The notes: generated by a model not told the origin, from the sequence alone. A stretch of 64,000 bases of DNA from Pseudolabrys sp035718275 (GCA_035718275.1 DASTHI010000015.1:1-64000); one strand, 5' to 3'. Positions 25,426 through 34,990 are shown, counted from the stretch's first letter. Numbers and translations: made by a program.

Positions 25426-26454
25426 ATGACTGCAATCAAGGCCTCCGAGGTCGACCGTTTCATCGCCAGACCGGATCCCGCGTATCCTATCGTCTTGGTG
25501 TACGGCCCCGATGCCGGCCTGGTGCGCGAGCGGGTCGACGCCCTGGTGCATGCGTCTGTCGATGACCCAAATGATCCCTTCGCGCTGGCTCGAATTGAGG
25601 GGGACTCGCTTGCGGGCGAGCCCTCGCGGCTCGTTGAGGAAGCGCACACGGTACCGCTGTTCGGCGGCCGCCGCGCGGTGCATGTGCGGGCGGGAACGCG
25701 GAATATTTCGCCGGCCGTCGAAAGCGTCATAGCGGCACCATCCAGGGACTGTCGCATCATCATCGAAGCTAGCAATCTGAACAAAAGTTCGCCTCTGCGC
25801 GCTCTTTGTGAAAAAGCGAAGGTTGCTGTTGCCCTGCCATGTTATCCCGACAATGAGCGCACGCTCGCCCAACTGATCGAGGATGAAATGCGGGCCGCCC
25901 ACCTGACAATCGCGCCGGATGCCCGTGCTGCACTGCTGTCTTTGCTTGGCGGGGATCGCCTTTCATCGCGCAGTGAAATTCGCAAGCTCGCGCTCTATGC
26001 TCGCGGGAAGACATCCGTTGAGCTGGCCGATGTGACCGCAGTGGTGGCGGATGCATCCGAAATTGCGCTCGATGGCGTTCTCGATGCTGCGTTCGCCGGG
26101 CGGACTGCCGATCTTGACGTCGAGTTCGTAAAGGCGAGGGCAGGCGGTTCGTCGCCGGCAGCGATTGTGTCCGCCGCGATCCGGCACGTGGCAAACCTTC
26201 ACAAGATGAAGCTCGCTGTCGAGAGCGGCGAATCGATTGATTTCGCCATGAAACGAGCCGCGCCACCGGTTCATTTTTCGCGCGAACGGCGGGTCAATGA
26301 GGCTCTGCGGGCCTGGTCTGCGGCCAGCCTGCTGCAGGCTATGCAGCAGTTGGCCGAGGCGTCACTCGAAATGCGCCGCAAGGCCGGACTTGGGGAATCG
26401 ATTGCGCACAGAACGCTTTTGTCTTTGGCGTTGGCTGGACGCAAGCAGGTGTAA
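25426..26454 (+). CDS. holA: DNA polymerase III subunit delta
   Basis: 342 aa from ATG 25426; the frame is open further upstream inside lptE. N-terminal AAA+-like fold: PIVLVYGPDAGLVRERVDALV, SLAGEPSRLVEEAHTVPLFGGRRAVHVRAG; then LPCYPDNERTLAQLIEDEM, AALLSLLGGDRLSSRSEIRKLALYARG, and the helical collar domain to the end (RRKAGLGESIAHRTLLSLALAGRKQ). Delta opens the beta clamp in the clamp loader. It sits 16 bp after lptE in the same operon. Confidence 0.95.
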   Translation: MTAIKASEVDRFIARPDPAYPIVLVYGPDAGLVRERVDALVHASVDDPNDPFALARIEGDSLAGEPSRLVEEAHTVPLFGGRRAVHVRAGTRNISPAVESVIAAPSRDCRIIIEASNLNKSSPLRALCEKAKVAVALPCYPDNERTLAQLIEDEMRAAHLTIAPDARAALLSLLGGDRLSSRSEIRKLALYARGKTSVELADVTAVVADASEIALDGVLDAAFAGRTADLDVEFVKARAGGSSPAAIVSAAIRHVANLHKMKLAVESGESIDFAMKRAAPPVHFSRERRVNEALRAWSAASLLQAMQQLAEASLEMRRKAGLGESIAHRTLLSLALAGRKQV

Positions 26455-26743
26455 TCTCAACACGTGTCATCCGAAGAAGGGCAAGTCGCCCGACCGCACC
26501 TCTTTAGAACTGGTCAATGCTTGACGGTGAACCATAGGCGCAATGGCCGCGAATGGGAGGGCTGGTCGAATTGGTCTGCGCGTTCCGCGACCGTGTATGA
26601 TTGATCAGTACATGGTCTTCAGCAACAAGACTGATTGAGGATCGGACCCGCCGCTGCGACGAGGACGAGCCCCAGGTCGCAGCGAAGAGGCTCTGCGACT
26701 TTTAGCTGGCACAGAGGACAGTGATGCGCGAAAACGCGCTACT

Positions 26744-27649
26744 TCATAAATTAAGCTGGTAGCTGTGCGGTATCCAGCGATACCCGGCCTGTCCCTTTTC
26801 GATATGGCCAATTCCGGGGAAGGGCATGTGGAAACCCGCGACAAAGACCCTGTCCGTTGCCAGCTGATCGAGAATACGCCTGCGGGTGGCCACAGCCCTG
26901 TCCTTGTCATCGTCCATTTCAAAATACCAGTCCGGACGCTGCACGGCCATCACATAGTGCGTGAAGCTGTCGGCTGTGATCATAAAGTTCTTGCCGGCGC
27001 TTTCCACATGAAACGCGAGCAATCCGGGCGAATGGCCGGCGGCATCGACTGCCCTTATGCCAGGTACGACTTCGTCACCCGGGTTGATAAAAGAGGATTT
27101 TTCGGCCAACGGCACGCAGATCTTCACAAACAGTTCGCGATTGAATTTGCGAGCCTCACGCACGTTTTCGCCGCGCTTCCAGAAATCGAACTCGGCGGCG
27201 CCGAATACGTAACGCGCTTTTGGGAAAACAGGCTTGCCACCTTCGAGCAGGCCGCCGATGTGGTCGGGGTGACCATGCGTGAGGACAACGACATCGATGT
27301 CTTCCGGCCTGTAGCCAGCGGCCGCCAGGCGGGCCACGGTCTGGCCCGGGGGCAAGCGCTTGCTGAGCTGCTCGTACTCGCGGGGCAAAGCGCCGTTACC
27401 TGTGTCGAAGAGGATGAGCTCCTTTCCGGTATTGACCAGGGTCGGGATGTTCGGATGCTCGAATCGTTGCGTATCGATATTGTTAGCCCGCGCAAGGGCA
27501 TGCACCTCTTCGACCGACGAATTTCCCCCGTACTGCGGATGCAGGCCGTCGCGGATCGCTTTGGCGTCAAGGACAGTCGCGACATCGAAGTCGCCTAGCT
27601 TGAATCTGTAGATTGTCGGCTGCAATTCGCCTTGAAGTGAAGCAGGCAC
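26744..27649 (-). CDS. MBL-fold metallo-hydrolase
   Basis: 301 aa from GTG 27649, with GGAGG five bases upstream; an alternative TTG at 27724 adds 25 residues without a ribosome site. Metallo-beta-lactamase signatures: LILFDTGNG, the zinc site VVLTHGHPDHIGG (HxHxDH), VDAAGHSPGLLAF (second His), MITADSFTHYVMAVQRPDWYF (bridging Asp) and the last His in VFVAGFHMPFPGIGHI. The closest familiar group is the quorum-quenching-lactonase/AttM-like and methyl-parathion-hydrolase-like branch, often periplasmic; no signal peptide is evident here. The substrate is unknown. It is monocistronic, convergent with holA. Confidence 0.88.
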   Translation of the reverse strand: MPASLQGELQPTIYRFKLGDFDVATVLDAKAIRDGLHPQYGGNSSVEEVHALARANNIDTQRFEHPNIPTLVNTGKELILFDTGNGALPREYEQLSKRLPPGQTVARLAAAGYRPEDIDVVVLTHGHPDHIGGLLEGGKPVFPKARYVFGAAEFDFWKRGENVREARKFNRELFVKICVPLAEKSSFINPGDEVVPGIRAVDAAGHSPGLLAFHVESAGKNFMITADSFTHYVMAVQRPDWYFEMDDDKDRAVATRRRILDQLATDRVFVAGFHMPFPGIGHIEKGQAGYRWIPHSYQLNL

Positions 27650-27815
27650 CTTCGTCCTCCATGTTGCCGCGCCCGCGGGATGCTTAGCAGGCCGGACGGC
27701 TGGCGATCCAGCCAGAAAGCACAACTGAATCCAATGAACGACCTCGCAGGGCCTTTCGCATCGCGCTGCATCGCTCTATTCTTTTCGCGCAATTGAGCAG
27801 GATTGGAGAGCGCCG

Positions 27816-28082
27816 ATGGCGAAGAAAAAGCGAAGATCGTCTACCTCGAGGCGGAAAAGAAGACCTACTGCAGCTGCCCGGAAGAAGACCGCCCGGGGTG
27901 CATCCAGGAGTACATCCAGGCGGAAAGCGAAAAGGGTCACCAAGCGCAAGGCGCAAAAGCGCCGGCCGACGACGATCAAGGAGCAGGTATCGAGCGCCTA
28001 CCGGAGCGTCGTCGATACGATCAAGGGTACCGACGAAATGCGCAACAAAATGGAGCCGCCCGGCGCCTCCGAGACGGAGTAA
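27816..28082 (+). CDS. Small Lys/Arg-rich histone-like basic protein
   Basis: 88 aa. The first ~55 residues are almost entirely Lys, Arg, Ser, Thr and Ala (KKKRRSSTSRRKRRPTAAAR and repeats), like the tails of histone H1 or Hc-type bacterial proteins. A short amphipathic segment follows (IKEQVSSAYRSVVDTIKGTDEMRNKM). GGAGAG sits at ribosome-site distance from ATG 27816. Non-specific DNA or RNA binding is likely but inferred from composition. Low-complexity DNA keeps other frames open too, which lowers confidence a little. Confidence 0.65.
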   Translation: MAKKKRRSSTSRRKRRPTAAARKKTARGASRSTSRRKAKRVTKRKAQKRRPTTIKEQVSSAYRSVVDTIKGTDEMRNKMEPPGASETE

Positions 28083-28242
28083 CGGTCGCTTCGGTGTCCC
28101 TTCCGGACTGTTATTGATGCCGCTGGCAAAAACCAGCGTCTGGCCGGTTTTCTGCGCGTGAGCCATCCGGGGGTTTGATTTACCGCAATGCATCCCTCCG
28201 CCCGCCATGCCAATCAAGCATGGACTGACGGAGCGCAGGTTC

Positions 28243-28689
28243 ATGCCGAACTCTCCCGTTGAACTAGCCAAGTATCCCACGCTCGACTTTGTCCTCGGCG
28301 CCATTGCGGAGTGGATCAATCGATATCGTCAAGCGAGCCCCGAAAACGAGCTTGCGCGGTGTGGTCCCGACGACGTGCGGGAGATCGCAAAAGACCTAAA
28401 TATTTTGCCTAGCGAGTTGCAGGCAATGGCGGCCAAGGCTCCGGGCTCGACGGATCTGCTGGATAAGATGCTGCTAGCCTTGCACATCAACACGGACGTT
28501 TTCACGAAGGCGCAACCAGCAGTTATGCGTGACCTGCAGCGCCTTTGCATTTCTTGCAATCAGAAGTTTCGATGCCGGCAAGAGCTGAACGACGACACCG
28601 CAAGCCGAAATTTCCGGGAATTCTGCCCGAATGCTTTTACCCTTAATGCGTTGCTTGGCTCGGACCGCAAGCGAGCCCGCTATCAGTGA
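28243..28689 (+). CDS. DUF6455 family protein
   Basis: 148 aa from ATG 28243; ATG 28207 is an alternative adding 12 residues. The first part is a helical region (FVLGAIAEWINRYRQASPENELARCG). The middle EIAKDLNILPSELQAMAAKAPGSTDLLDKML is typical of DUF6455 proteins. The C-terminal cysteine set (CISCNQKFRCRQEL and FREFCPNAFTLNAL) probably binds a metal or forms a small zinc-ribbon-like fold. The function is unknown; many copies occur in Rhizobiales. It converges with the hybrid kinase, 15 bp away. Confidence 0.75.
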   Translation: MPNSPVELAKYPTLDFVLGAIAEWINRYRQASPENELARCGPDDVREIAKDLNILPSELQAMAAKAPGSTDLLDKMLLALHINTDVFTKAQPAVMRDLQRLCISCNQKFRCRQELNDDTASRNFREFCPNAFTLNALLGSDRKRARYQ

Positions 28690-28704
28690 AGCAATTAGGC
28701 GCAA

Positions 28705-30831
28705 TCACGATCCGGAGGGGCTGTCCAGAACTTGTCTTATTTTTCTGGCCAGAGCGCGCTCGGTCAGCGGTTTCTGTATGAGTTCGGTGCCGGGATCGAG
28801 CCGGCCCTGATGCACGATGGCATTGCGCGAATATCCTGTCATGAAGATGATCTTCGTTCCCGGACGACGCGTTTCGACTTCGGTCGCAAGCTCTCTGCCA
28901 TTCTTGCCTGGAAGCACGACGTCAGTGAGCAGCAGCTGAAACTCCTTTTTGGCTTCGAGTAGCCGAACTGCGCTTGCTGAGTCTTTGGCTTCGATAACAT
29001 GATAATTCAAATCCCTAAGGATCTCGGATGCGTATTGCCGTACGCCGTCATCATCCTCGACAATGAGTATGGTTTCGCCGCGACCTTCTTCAGCACCTGC
29101 CTGATCGTCGGCTACAATACCGGTCTCGCTGCCATCACGCCGCGGGAGGTAGAGTTTGACCGTCGTTCCATGTCCGGGCTCGCTGTAGATCTTCACGTGG
29201 CCCCCCGACTGCTTCATGAAGCCATATACCTGACTGAGCCCGAGCCCGGTTCCCTTGCCGGTCTCCTTGGTCGTGTAGAACGGTTCGAAAGCACGCTCGA
29301 TCGTCTCCGCTGACATCCCGATCCCGTTGTCAGTTACGCCAATGACGATGTATTGCCCTGGAGTGACACCTTCATTGTGCTGGCAATATTCCTCATCAAG
29401 CCAGGCATTGCTGGTTTCGATGGTGAGCTTGCCGGTGCCGCCCATGGCATCGCGCGCATTAAGCGCAAGATTGAGCAGGCAGGCCTCGAGTTCGGACGCA
29501 TCAATTTCCGCCTTCCACAAACCCGCACCGCTGATTGTTTCGAATTCAACGTTCTCGCCAAGTGTGCGTGTGAGAAGGTCAGAAATGCTCATGATGAGCT
29601 TGTTCACGTCCACAACTCTGGGATTGAGCGGCTGTCGCCGTGAAAACGCGAGCAGTCGCTGGGTCAATTGGGCGGCCCGCTCCGCTCCTACAAGCGCGTT
29701 GTCAAGCGCGCGTTCTGCGCGTGCTTCAACGACGCCGCGTTTGGCGATTCCGATGTTTCCGATAATGACCGTAAGAAGATTGTTGAAATCATGTGCGACA
29801 CCGCCGGTCAGCTGACCGACGGCTTCCATCTTCTGCGATTGCCGCAGCGCCTGTTCCGCCACTTCGCGCCGCTCGACCTCTGCGTAAAGCGCCTGGGTTC
29901 GGCGCATCGCCAGCCAGACGAGGACAAACAGGAACAGAGTTGCCGGAATTCCAAATATCAGGTGAGTGCCCATGTTTCGCAGCCAGCCGGCCATGACCCC
30001 GCCGATCGGCAGGCCGGTCGACACATACACGTCTGGGTGTTCCAGCCGCCGATAGGCAATGCGTTGGTCAAGGCCATCGACAGACAGCGCCCTCGCAAAG
30101 CCACGTTCGGGTCGGCTGCTCACGTTGCGGATAAAACCACTGCCCGGCCCGAGCCGATCCATTTTTCCCGCCGGCTCGGGGTGCCGAGCAAGAATAGATC
30201 CGTCACGCCGCAGAAGTAAGAAACTGGCGCCGGTATTCGCGGCAAGCTGATTGAAAAAATCCGTAAAAACTCCGGGGGCGACGGAGACCATGACGATCCC
30301 GGAAAACTCTCCATTCTGGGCAGGGCGCCTGCGGCTCACTCCGAAGAACGCGTTGTGTCTTATCCGCGGTTGCAGAATTGCACCAACGTAGGTGCCGGCA
30401 TCTTCCTTAACCTGCGCCAGAAAATAGTCGCGATCGGAAACTTGCCCGTTCGCAGGAACCGGAAAGACGGCCGAAGAAATGAGTGTGCGCCCGGCCTTGT
30501 CAACAACAAGGATGGCGTCGATTGCGACCAGCGAGTGTACGAGCTTGCTCAGCTTCGCGTGCAGCTCTTCCTGAGCGGCCTCGATCTCGCGATCGGACAT
30601 GTCTCCAAGAATCGCATCGACGCCTGAGAACGTAAGATTGACCGACTGGAATACTCGTGATGCATACTCCGTAACGACGTCCAGTCGTGCCGTCAGTTGT
30701 TCGTCGGCATGAATAAAGGCTTCCCGGTAGGAAACCCAACTTGCATACGAAAAAATCAGAGCCGGGATGGCAACTGAGGCCACCAGCATGGTTTTGAGGA
30801 GGCGTAGAGCCGCATTCCGGCGCGCGCGCAT
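28705..30831 (-). CDS. Hybrid sensor histidine kinase/response regulator
   Basis: 708 aa from ATG 30831; a TTG ten codons upstream is possible. Two membrane segments (LLKTMLVASVAIPALIFSY near the start and LIFGIPATLFLFVLVWLAM near residue 300) flank a periplasmic dCache-like sensor of about 250 residues. A HisKA domain has the phospho-His in GGVAHDFNNLLTVIIGN about residue 346, then the ATPase boxes (LNLALNARDAM, VTDNGIGM, TGKGTGLGLSQVYGF), and a C-terminal receiver with Asp in LLLTDVVLPGKNG about 637. Membrane-bound two-component sensor; the ligand is unknown. No DNA-binding regulator is adjacent. Confidence 0.93.
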   Translation of the reverse strand: MRARRNAALRLLKTMLVASVAIPALIFSYASWVSYREAFIHADEQLTARLDVVTEYASRVFQSVNLTFSGVDAILGDMSDREIEAAQEELHAKLSKLVHSLVAIDAILVVDKAGRTLISSAVFPVPANGQVSDRDYFLAQVKEDAGTYVGAILQPRIRHNAFFGVSRRRPAQNGEFSGIVMVSVAPGVFTDFFNQLAANTGASFLLLRRDGSILARHPEPAGKMDRLGPGSGFIRNVSSRPERGFARALSVDGLDQRIAYRRLEHPDVYVSTGLPIGGVMAGWLRNMGTHLIFGIPATLFLFVLVWLAMRRTQALYAEVERREVAEQALRQSQKMEAVGQLTGGVAHDFNNLLTVIIGNIGIAKRGVVEARAERALDNALVGAERAAQLTQRLLAFSRRQPLNPRVVDVNKLIMSISDLLTRTLGENVEFETISGAGLWKAEIDASELEACLLNLALNARDAMGGTGKLTIETSNAWLDEEYCQHNEGVTPGQYIVIGVTDNGIGMSAETIERAFEPFYTTKETGKGTGLGLSQVYGFMKQSGGHVKIYSEPGHGTTVKLYLPRRDGSETGIVADDQAGAEEGRGETILIVEDDDGVRQYASEILRDLNYHVIEAKDSASAVRLLEAKKEFQLLLTDVVLPGKNGRELATEVETRRPGTKIIFMTGYSRNAIVHQGRLDPGTELIQKPLTERALARKIRQVLDSPSGS

Positions 30832-31313
30832 TCGACAAAAGTCTTCCGGTGACCGGTGCAAATGTATTCGTGCGGTTCAAATCTGAAAAGGGCAAATGCC
30901 TTGCTCCAAGCAGAGTCCTTGATCCCGCCACAATAAACCCGAGCCGTCGCCGCCGTTTTCGAGCGGTGTAGCCATGACGGCCAGCGAATCAACCATGATT
31001 GAAAGGCGGTTGTCCGTGCGGCAAGTCGCAACTGTTAAATTCGCGGGCGGCATTTCCCATCCTTTACGGCCCGATCCAATTTCGTTCATTCTTTGCGTGC
31101 TCCGACCAGGCCACATGGATTGCGGCTGCGGACGGGGGAGGCAATCCACCGACTATCCTCGTTGAACAGAGATATTTCGACATTGCGGTCGCAGAGACTG
31201 CGATCGGCATTTGCCTCAAACTCGATGAATAGTTTCACGGAAGGTTTTACGCCCGCTTCAGGCGTGCTCGATACAGCTTGGCTCCACAGGATCGTTCCAC
31301 CGTGACGGTATTG
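30832..31313. other. Divergent intergenic region, no supported gene
   Basis: About 480 bp separate the leftward hybrid kinase from the rightward RlpA-like gene, so both promoters should lie here. Short frames exist on both strands, the best being a 58-codon minus-strand frame (30877-31053) with an AAGGATG upstream, but none resembles a known protein. I see no strong hairpin or repeat. Confidence 0.5.
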
Positions 31314-32408
31314 ATGGCACCGATCGCATCAGAGCTCTCAAGCAAGCTGCTCCGCATCTCGCTCGCCTGCGGCTCCAGCGTTTCGACTTTCCTGCTTGCC
31401 GGTACGATTTTCTTTGCCGCACTCTGCAGCACGGTGGAAATCAGCATTGCAGCGCTGACCAGCTCGGTGATCCAGCCAAGTTCGAAGTCCGAGATCGGAC
31501 TGCATTTTGCAAACTCGGAGGCGAGCACGGACGATGTCGTTCTCGTGCTTATACTTGCGATTGATGATGCCGATGTTGAAAGGCGCTGCGAGCTGAAATC
31601 CCTGGCCTCCCTGTCCCCGCTGCAGGAGCAGTTGCCGCCTGTTCGGGTGCCGCAATTGATCGCGCCGAGCCAGGGTCCCATGCTGCACACCGATAATCCA
31701 CTGAATACGCGTGGAGTCGACGATGCGCCCGTCCTCGCCTATGTTCGCGAGAAAGCGCGTTCGCCCGGATTCGCCGTGCGGTACAGGGCGCTAACCGGGA
31801 TCGCTGCGCTGATCCGCCTTCCGCGCATTGAGTTGGAAGCAGCACGCGCCCGTGCAACGATTGTGGGAACGGTCTCGACCTACAATCCCTATCGCGATGG
31901 GAAAGAGGAAGGCGGACCCGAGACCGCGTCGGGCGAAATCTATGACGCATCCGGTTGGACGGGTGCAATTCAGACCCGCTTGCGCGACCTGTTCGGAGGC
32001 GTGCGTTATGGCAAGCTTTATCAGCCGGCCTTCGCGCTGGTCGAGAGCGGAGAAAAGCAGGCCATCATCAAGATCAATGATGTCGGTCCGCTCAGGCCCG
32101 GCCGTGTACTCGATCTCAGCGAACGAAGCATGCGGTTCTTCGATCCGTTTCTCACGCGCGGCCTGCTCAAGGAGGTGAAGATCACGATCTTGCCTGGCGA
32201 GACCTGGACACCGGGTCCGGTCGGTGAGGCGTACCTCATCGGGCTCGCGGGACAGTCCCGTTCGAAATCGGCAAATGCGCGAGATTGGCAAAAAGAGATT
32301 GAGCTCGCACACTTGCGCGCAAAGACTGCACAGTCAGTCCCCTCGCCTCACGTTCGAACCGGCCGCGGCCGCGATCGAAACCTGGTCACCGCCGATAGTA
32401 GATCATAG
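31314..32408 (+). CDS. RlpA-like double-psi beta-barrel protein, secreted
   Basis: 364 aa from ATG 31314; a TTG at 31278 is an alternative. A long hydrophobic N-terminus (LRISLACGSSVSTFLLAGTIFFAAL) suggests a signal anchor. Residues ~75-175 are poorly conserved. The RlpA domain follows: GTVSTYNPYRDGKEEGGPETASGEIYDASGWTGAI, AIIKINDVGPLRPGRVLDLSERSMR, LLKEVKITILPG. The catalytic Asp of RlpA corresponds to the NDVGP block (normally NDRGP). RlpA cleaves denuded glycan at the septum; activity here is inferred. There is no SPOR domain. Convergent with parB. Confidence 0.8.
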   Translation: MAPIASELSSKLLRISLACGSSVSTFLLAGTIFFAALCSTVEISIAALTSSVIQPSSKSEIGLHFANSEASTDDVVLVLILAIDDADVERRCELKSLASLSPLQEQLPPVRVPQLIAPSQGPMLHTDNPLNTRGVDDAPVLAYVREKARSPGFAVRYRALTGIAALIRLPRIELEAARARATIVGTVSTYNPYRDGKEEGGPETASGEIYDASGWTGAIQTRLRDLFGGVRYGKLYQPAFALVESGEKQAIIKINDVGPLRPGRVLDLSERSMRFFDPFLTRGLLKEVKITILPGETWTPGPVGEAYLIGLAGQSRSKSANARDWQKEIELAHLRAKTAQSVPSPHVRTGRGRDRNLVTADSRS

Positions 32409-32431
32409 ATCGGCAAAGGCGCCTCCCGAAA

Positions 32432-33304
32432 CTAGGCGCTGAGTTTGCGGAGAATTGCGTCGAGCTGGTCCAGATTGCGGTACTTTATCCGCAGCGTTCC
32501 GCCTTCACCGCGATGGTCGACGCTAACTTCAAGTCCAAGCGCATCGGACACGCGCCGCTCGAGCGCCCGGGTGTCGGCATCCTTTGCAACGCCGCTATGT
32601 CGTCTCCCTTGGCCTTTGACTTCGACGGTCGTGTCGGCGTCATCCTTGCGCATCTCGGCTTCGACCTCGCGCACGCTGAGTCTCTTTTCGACAATTTTAT
32701 GCGCGATCTGCTCCGCGTCGGGCTGTCCGACCAGAAGGCGAGCATGTCCGGCGGAAATTTTTCCCGATCGAAGTAGCTGCTTCACCGGTTCTGGCAGCTT
32801 GAGCAGCCGCAACGTGTTCGCAATATGCGGTCGGCTTTTCCCGACAATGTGCGCGACCTCATCCTGTGTTCGATTGAAATCATCCATTAACGCCAGGTAT
32901 CCGCTGGCTTCTTCGATCGGATTGAGGTCGGCACGCTGGACGTTCTCGATAATCGCAAACTCCAACGCCTGAGCATCATTGGCTTCGATTACCGCTACAG
33001 GCACATCGTGCAGTCCCGCACGCTGAGCAGCCCGCCATCGCCTCTCGCCGGCGATGATCTCGAATTTTTCGTCCTGTAGTGCGCGCACGACGATCGGCTG
33101 GATGATGCCGCGCTCGCGGATGGAGTCCGCAAGCTCATTGAGTTCGCTGTCGGTGAACATGCGCCGTGGGTTGCGTGGATTGGGCCGCAGGTTTTCGATT
33201 GCTGCACGGCGCGGTTTGCGTCCGCTTTCCGCAAGCGAGGCTTCGTCGCCGACGTCTCCCATCAGCGCGGCGAGACCACGTCCCAATCGCGAGTGATCAG
33301 CCAT
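32432..33304 (-). CDS. parB: Chromosome-partitioning protein ParB
   Basis: 290 aa from ATG 33304, with AGGAG eight bases upstream. N-terminal GRGLAALMGD is the ParA-stimulating peptide. The CTP-binding ParB/Srx domain has IQPIVVRAL and GERRWRAAQRAG (C-motif 2), then IENVQRADLNPIEEASGY. The helix-turn-helix reads TQDEVAHIVGKSRPHIANTLRLL and the C-terminal dimer domain ends YRNLDQLDAILRKL. It loads at parS, slides as a CTP clamp and moves origins with ParA. It follows parA by 87 bp. Two parS-like sites lie within 4 kb. Confidence 0.98.
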   Translation of the reverse strand: MADHSRLGRGLAALMGDVGDEASLAESGRKPRRAAIENLRPNPRNPRRMFTDSELNELADSIRERGIIQPIVVRALQDEKFEIIAGERRWRAAQRAGLHDVPVAVIEANDAQALEFAIIENVQRADLNPIEEASGYLALMDDFNRTQDEVAHIVGKSRPHIANTLRLLKLPEPVKQLLRSGKISAGHARLLVGQPDAEQIAHKIVEKRLSVREVEAEMRKDDADTTVEVKGQGRRHSGVAKDADTRALERRVSDALGLEVSVDHRGEGGTLRIKYRNLDQLDAILRKLSA

Positions 33305-33391
33305 TGCCGCCGCTCCTGAATTACGTGCCACGCTTTGCCTTTCCCGTTATCGTGTGCTTTGCGTTTGCCGAAAGTGCCGGAGGTATACGCA

Positions 33392-34270
33392 CTAACCTGC
33401 TTTCAGCGCTTTTTCCCGCTGGATGATCTCGGTAGCAAGCCGCAGATAAGCTTCGCTGCCAACGCATTTAAGATCGTAAACCAGAACCGGCTTGCCGTAG
33501 GACGGGGCTTCCGAAATGCGAACATTGCGCGGGATTATGGTCTCGTAGACCTTGTTCCCCATGAACTGTCGCACATCAGCGACAACCTGGCTCGAGAGAT
33601 TGTTTCGTGAATCGTACATCGTGAGCACGATGCCGTGGATGGATAGCGTGGGGTTGAGCGTCGCCTTGACCTGATCGACCGTCTTGAGCAGCTGCGACAG
33701 GCCTTCCAGCGCGAAGAACTCGCATTGCAGCGGAACGAGAATCGAATCGGCTGCCGCCATCGCATTGACCGTAAGCAGATTCAGAGACGGCGGACAGTCG
33801 ACGAGGACATAGCCGAAGTCGTGGCTTCGTGTTCCGCTGTTGAGCTGACGAAGCGCATTGCGCAAACGGAACGCGCGGTCGCGCTGCTGCCCGATTTCAA
33901 GTTCAAGGCCGGAGAGATCCAGAGTGGACGGAGCAATGTACAACCGCGGTACCGCAGTCTGCAGCACGGCATCGCGCATCGGCGCAGCGCCTGTGAGCAC
34001 ATCATAGGTGGACGTTCGGCGCGACTTTCTCTCGATGCCGAGCCCGGTTGACGCATTACCCTGCGGATCGAGATCGACGATGAGCACATGCTCGCCGATC
34101 GCGGCGAGTGCTGTGCCCAGATTGATTGCCGTCGTTGTCTTTCCGACCCCGCCCTTCTGATTGGCGATCGCCAGAACCCGTGGGCGGCCAACATCGGACA
34201 TGGTGGCCGGCTTGCTGAAAGGCACGACGGGCGGCGCAGTTGGCGAGTCACGATCTGCTGTATTGCTCAT
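33392..34270 (-). CDS. parA: Chromosome-partitioning ATPase ParA
   Basis: 292 aa from ATG 34270. A ~24-residue N-terminal extension precedes the deviant Walker A ANQKGGVGKTTTAINLG. Walker A' is VLIVDLDPQGNASTG and Walker B is YVLVDCPPSLNLLTVNAM. VPLQCEFFALEGLSQLL and YGKPVLVYD are typical of chromosomal ParA/Soj. It forms an ATP-dependent gradient on the nucleoid that pulls ParB-parS complexes. Operon order mnmG-rsmG-parA-parB is the common chromosomal arrangement. Confidence 0.98.
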   Translation of the reverse strand: MSNTADRDSPTAPPVVPFSKPATMSDVGRPRVLAIANQKGGVGKTTTAINLGTALAAIGEHVLIVDLDPQGNASTGLGIERKSRRTSTYDVLTGAAPMRDAVLQTAVPRLYIAPSTLDLSGLELEIGQQRDRAFRLRNALRQLNSGTRSHDFGYVLVDCPPSLNLLTVNAMAAADSILVPLQCEFFALEGLSQLLKTVDQVKATLNPTLSIHGIVLTMYDSRNNLSSQVVADVRQFMGNKVYETIIPRNVRISEAPSYGKPVLVYDLKCVGSEAYLRLATEIIQREKALKAG

Positions 34271-34324
34271 GATGCCAATTCCACGGCTGTGGCAACGTGG
34301 CAGCTGGTCCGCGTTTTGCACCCG

Positions 34325-34990
34325 CTAGGTGCTGCGCCGCGCCAGCGCGCGCACGACAACGATTGCACTATTCGGACTGGTCCTGCTGGGGACTCTGGAT
34401 GCGTCAACTCTCCAATATTTAGCGGCCTCGGTCAATTCGGCGTCTACATCTTGCCCCTTGGGAAAAATTCCGATCGCACCTCGCGAGATGAAAGGAAACG
34501 CCTGATCACAGAGGGTTTTCAATGGGGACAGGGCGCGTGCCGTGACGACTTGCACCGCTTCTGCACAGTTTTTTCCAAAAGCCTCCACGCGCTGCTGATG
34601 AACCTGCGCCGGAACGGCGGCTGCTCTCACCGCTTCACGCAAAAAGGCAGCCTTTTTGCTATTACTTTCAATGAGATGCACTGTCGCGCCCGGTACTTCC
34701 ACCAGCGTGCAGGCAATCGGGATGCCCGGAAAGCCGCCCCCCGAGCCAAGATCGATCCACAGTTTTGCATCCGGAGCCAAGGAAACAAGCTGCAGCGAAT
34801 CTGCGATGTGTCGCGTCCACAATTGCGCGACGGTCGAAGCGGAGACCAGATTGAGCCTGGTCTGCCAGACCAGAAACGTAGCGACGAACCGATCAAGGCA
34901 TCGTTCTGTTTCACGTGAAACAGGGCAGAGCGTCAGGGCGCGCGCCTTGTCAGCCGTGAGATCGAGGTGCCCCTGCCCGCTCCCGCTCAC
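34325..34990 (-). CDS. rsmG: 16S rRNA (guanine-N7) methyltransferase RsmG
   Basis: 221 aa from GTG 34990; the GTGA overlaps the mnmG stop, a classic coupling. The SAM-binding motif is LWIDLGSGGGFPGIPIACTL, followed by VHLIESNSKKAAFLREAVR and VVTARALSPLKTLCDQAFPF. It methylates G527 of 16S rRNA. The N-terminal SRET residues are encoded by a perfect parS site, a known dual use of rsmG coding DNA. Linked to parA downstream. Confidence 0.95.
   Translation of the reverse strand: MSGSGQGHLDLTADKARALTLCPVSRETERCLDRFVATFLVWQTRLNLVSASTVAQLWTRHIADSLQLVSLAPDAKLWIDLGSGGGFPGIPIACTLVEVPGATVHLIESNSKKAAFLREAVRAAAVPAQVHQQRVEAFGKNCAEAVQVVTARALSPLKTLCDQAFPFISRGAIGIFPKGQDVDAELTEAAKYWRVDASRVPSRTSPNSAIVVVRALARRST
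34907..34922. promoter_or_regulatory. parS site, perfect 16-mer, inside rsmG
   Basis: TGTTTCACGTGAAACA matches the bacterial parS consensus at all 16 positions and is fully palindromic. It lies in the first 30 codons of rsmG, where parS occurs in many genomes. ParB nucleates here for origin segregation and SMC loading. Confidence 0.93.

Noticed and set aside
30877..31053. 58-codon minus-strand frame in the kinase-RlpA gap with AAGGATG upstream
   Set aside because: The ribosome site is plausible but the sequence resembles nothing known and short frames are expected in a 480-bp gap.
34088..34918. Plus-strand open frame over parA and rsmG
   Set aside because: Shadow of conserved minus-strand genes; it has no family motif and no ribosome site.
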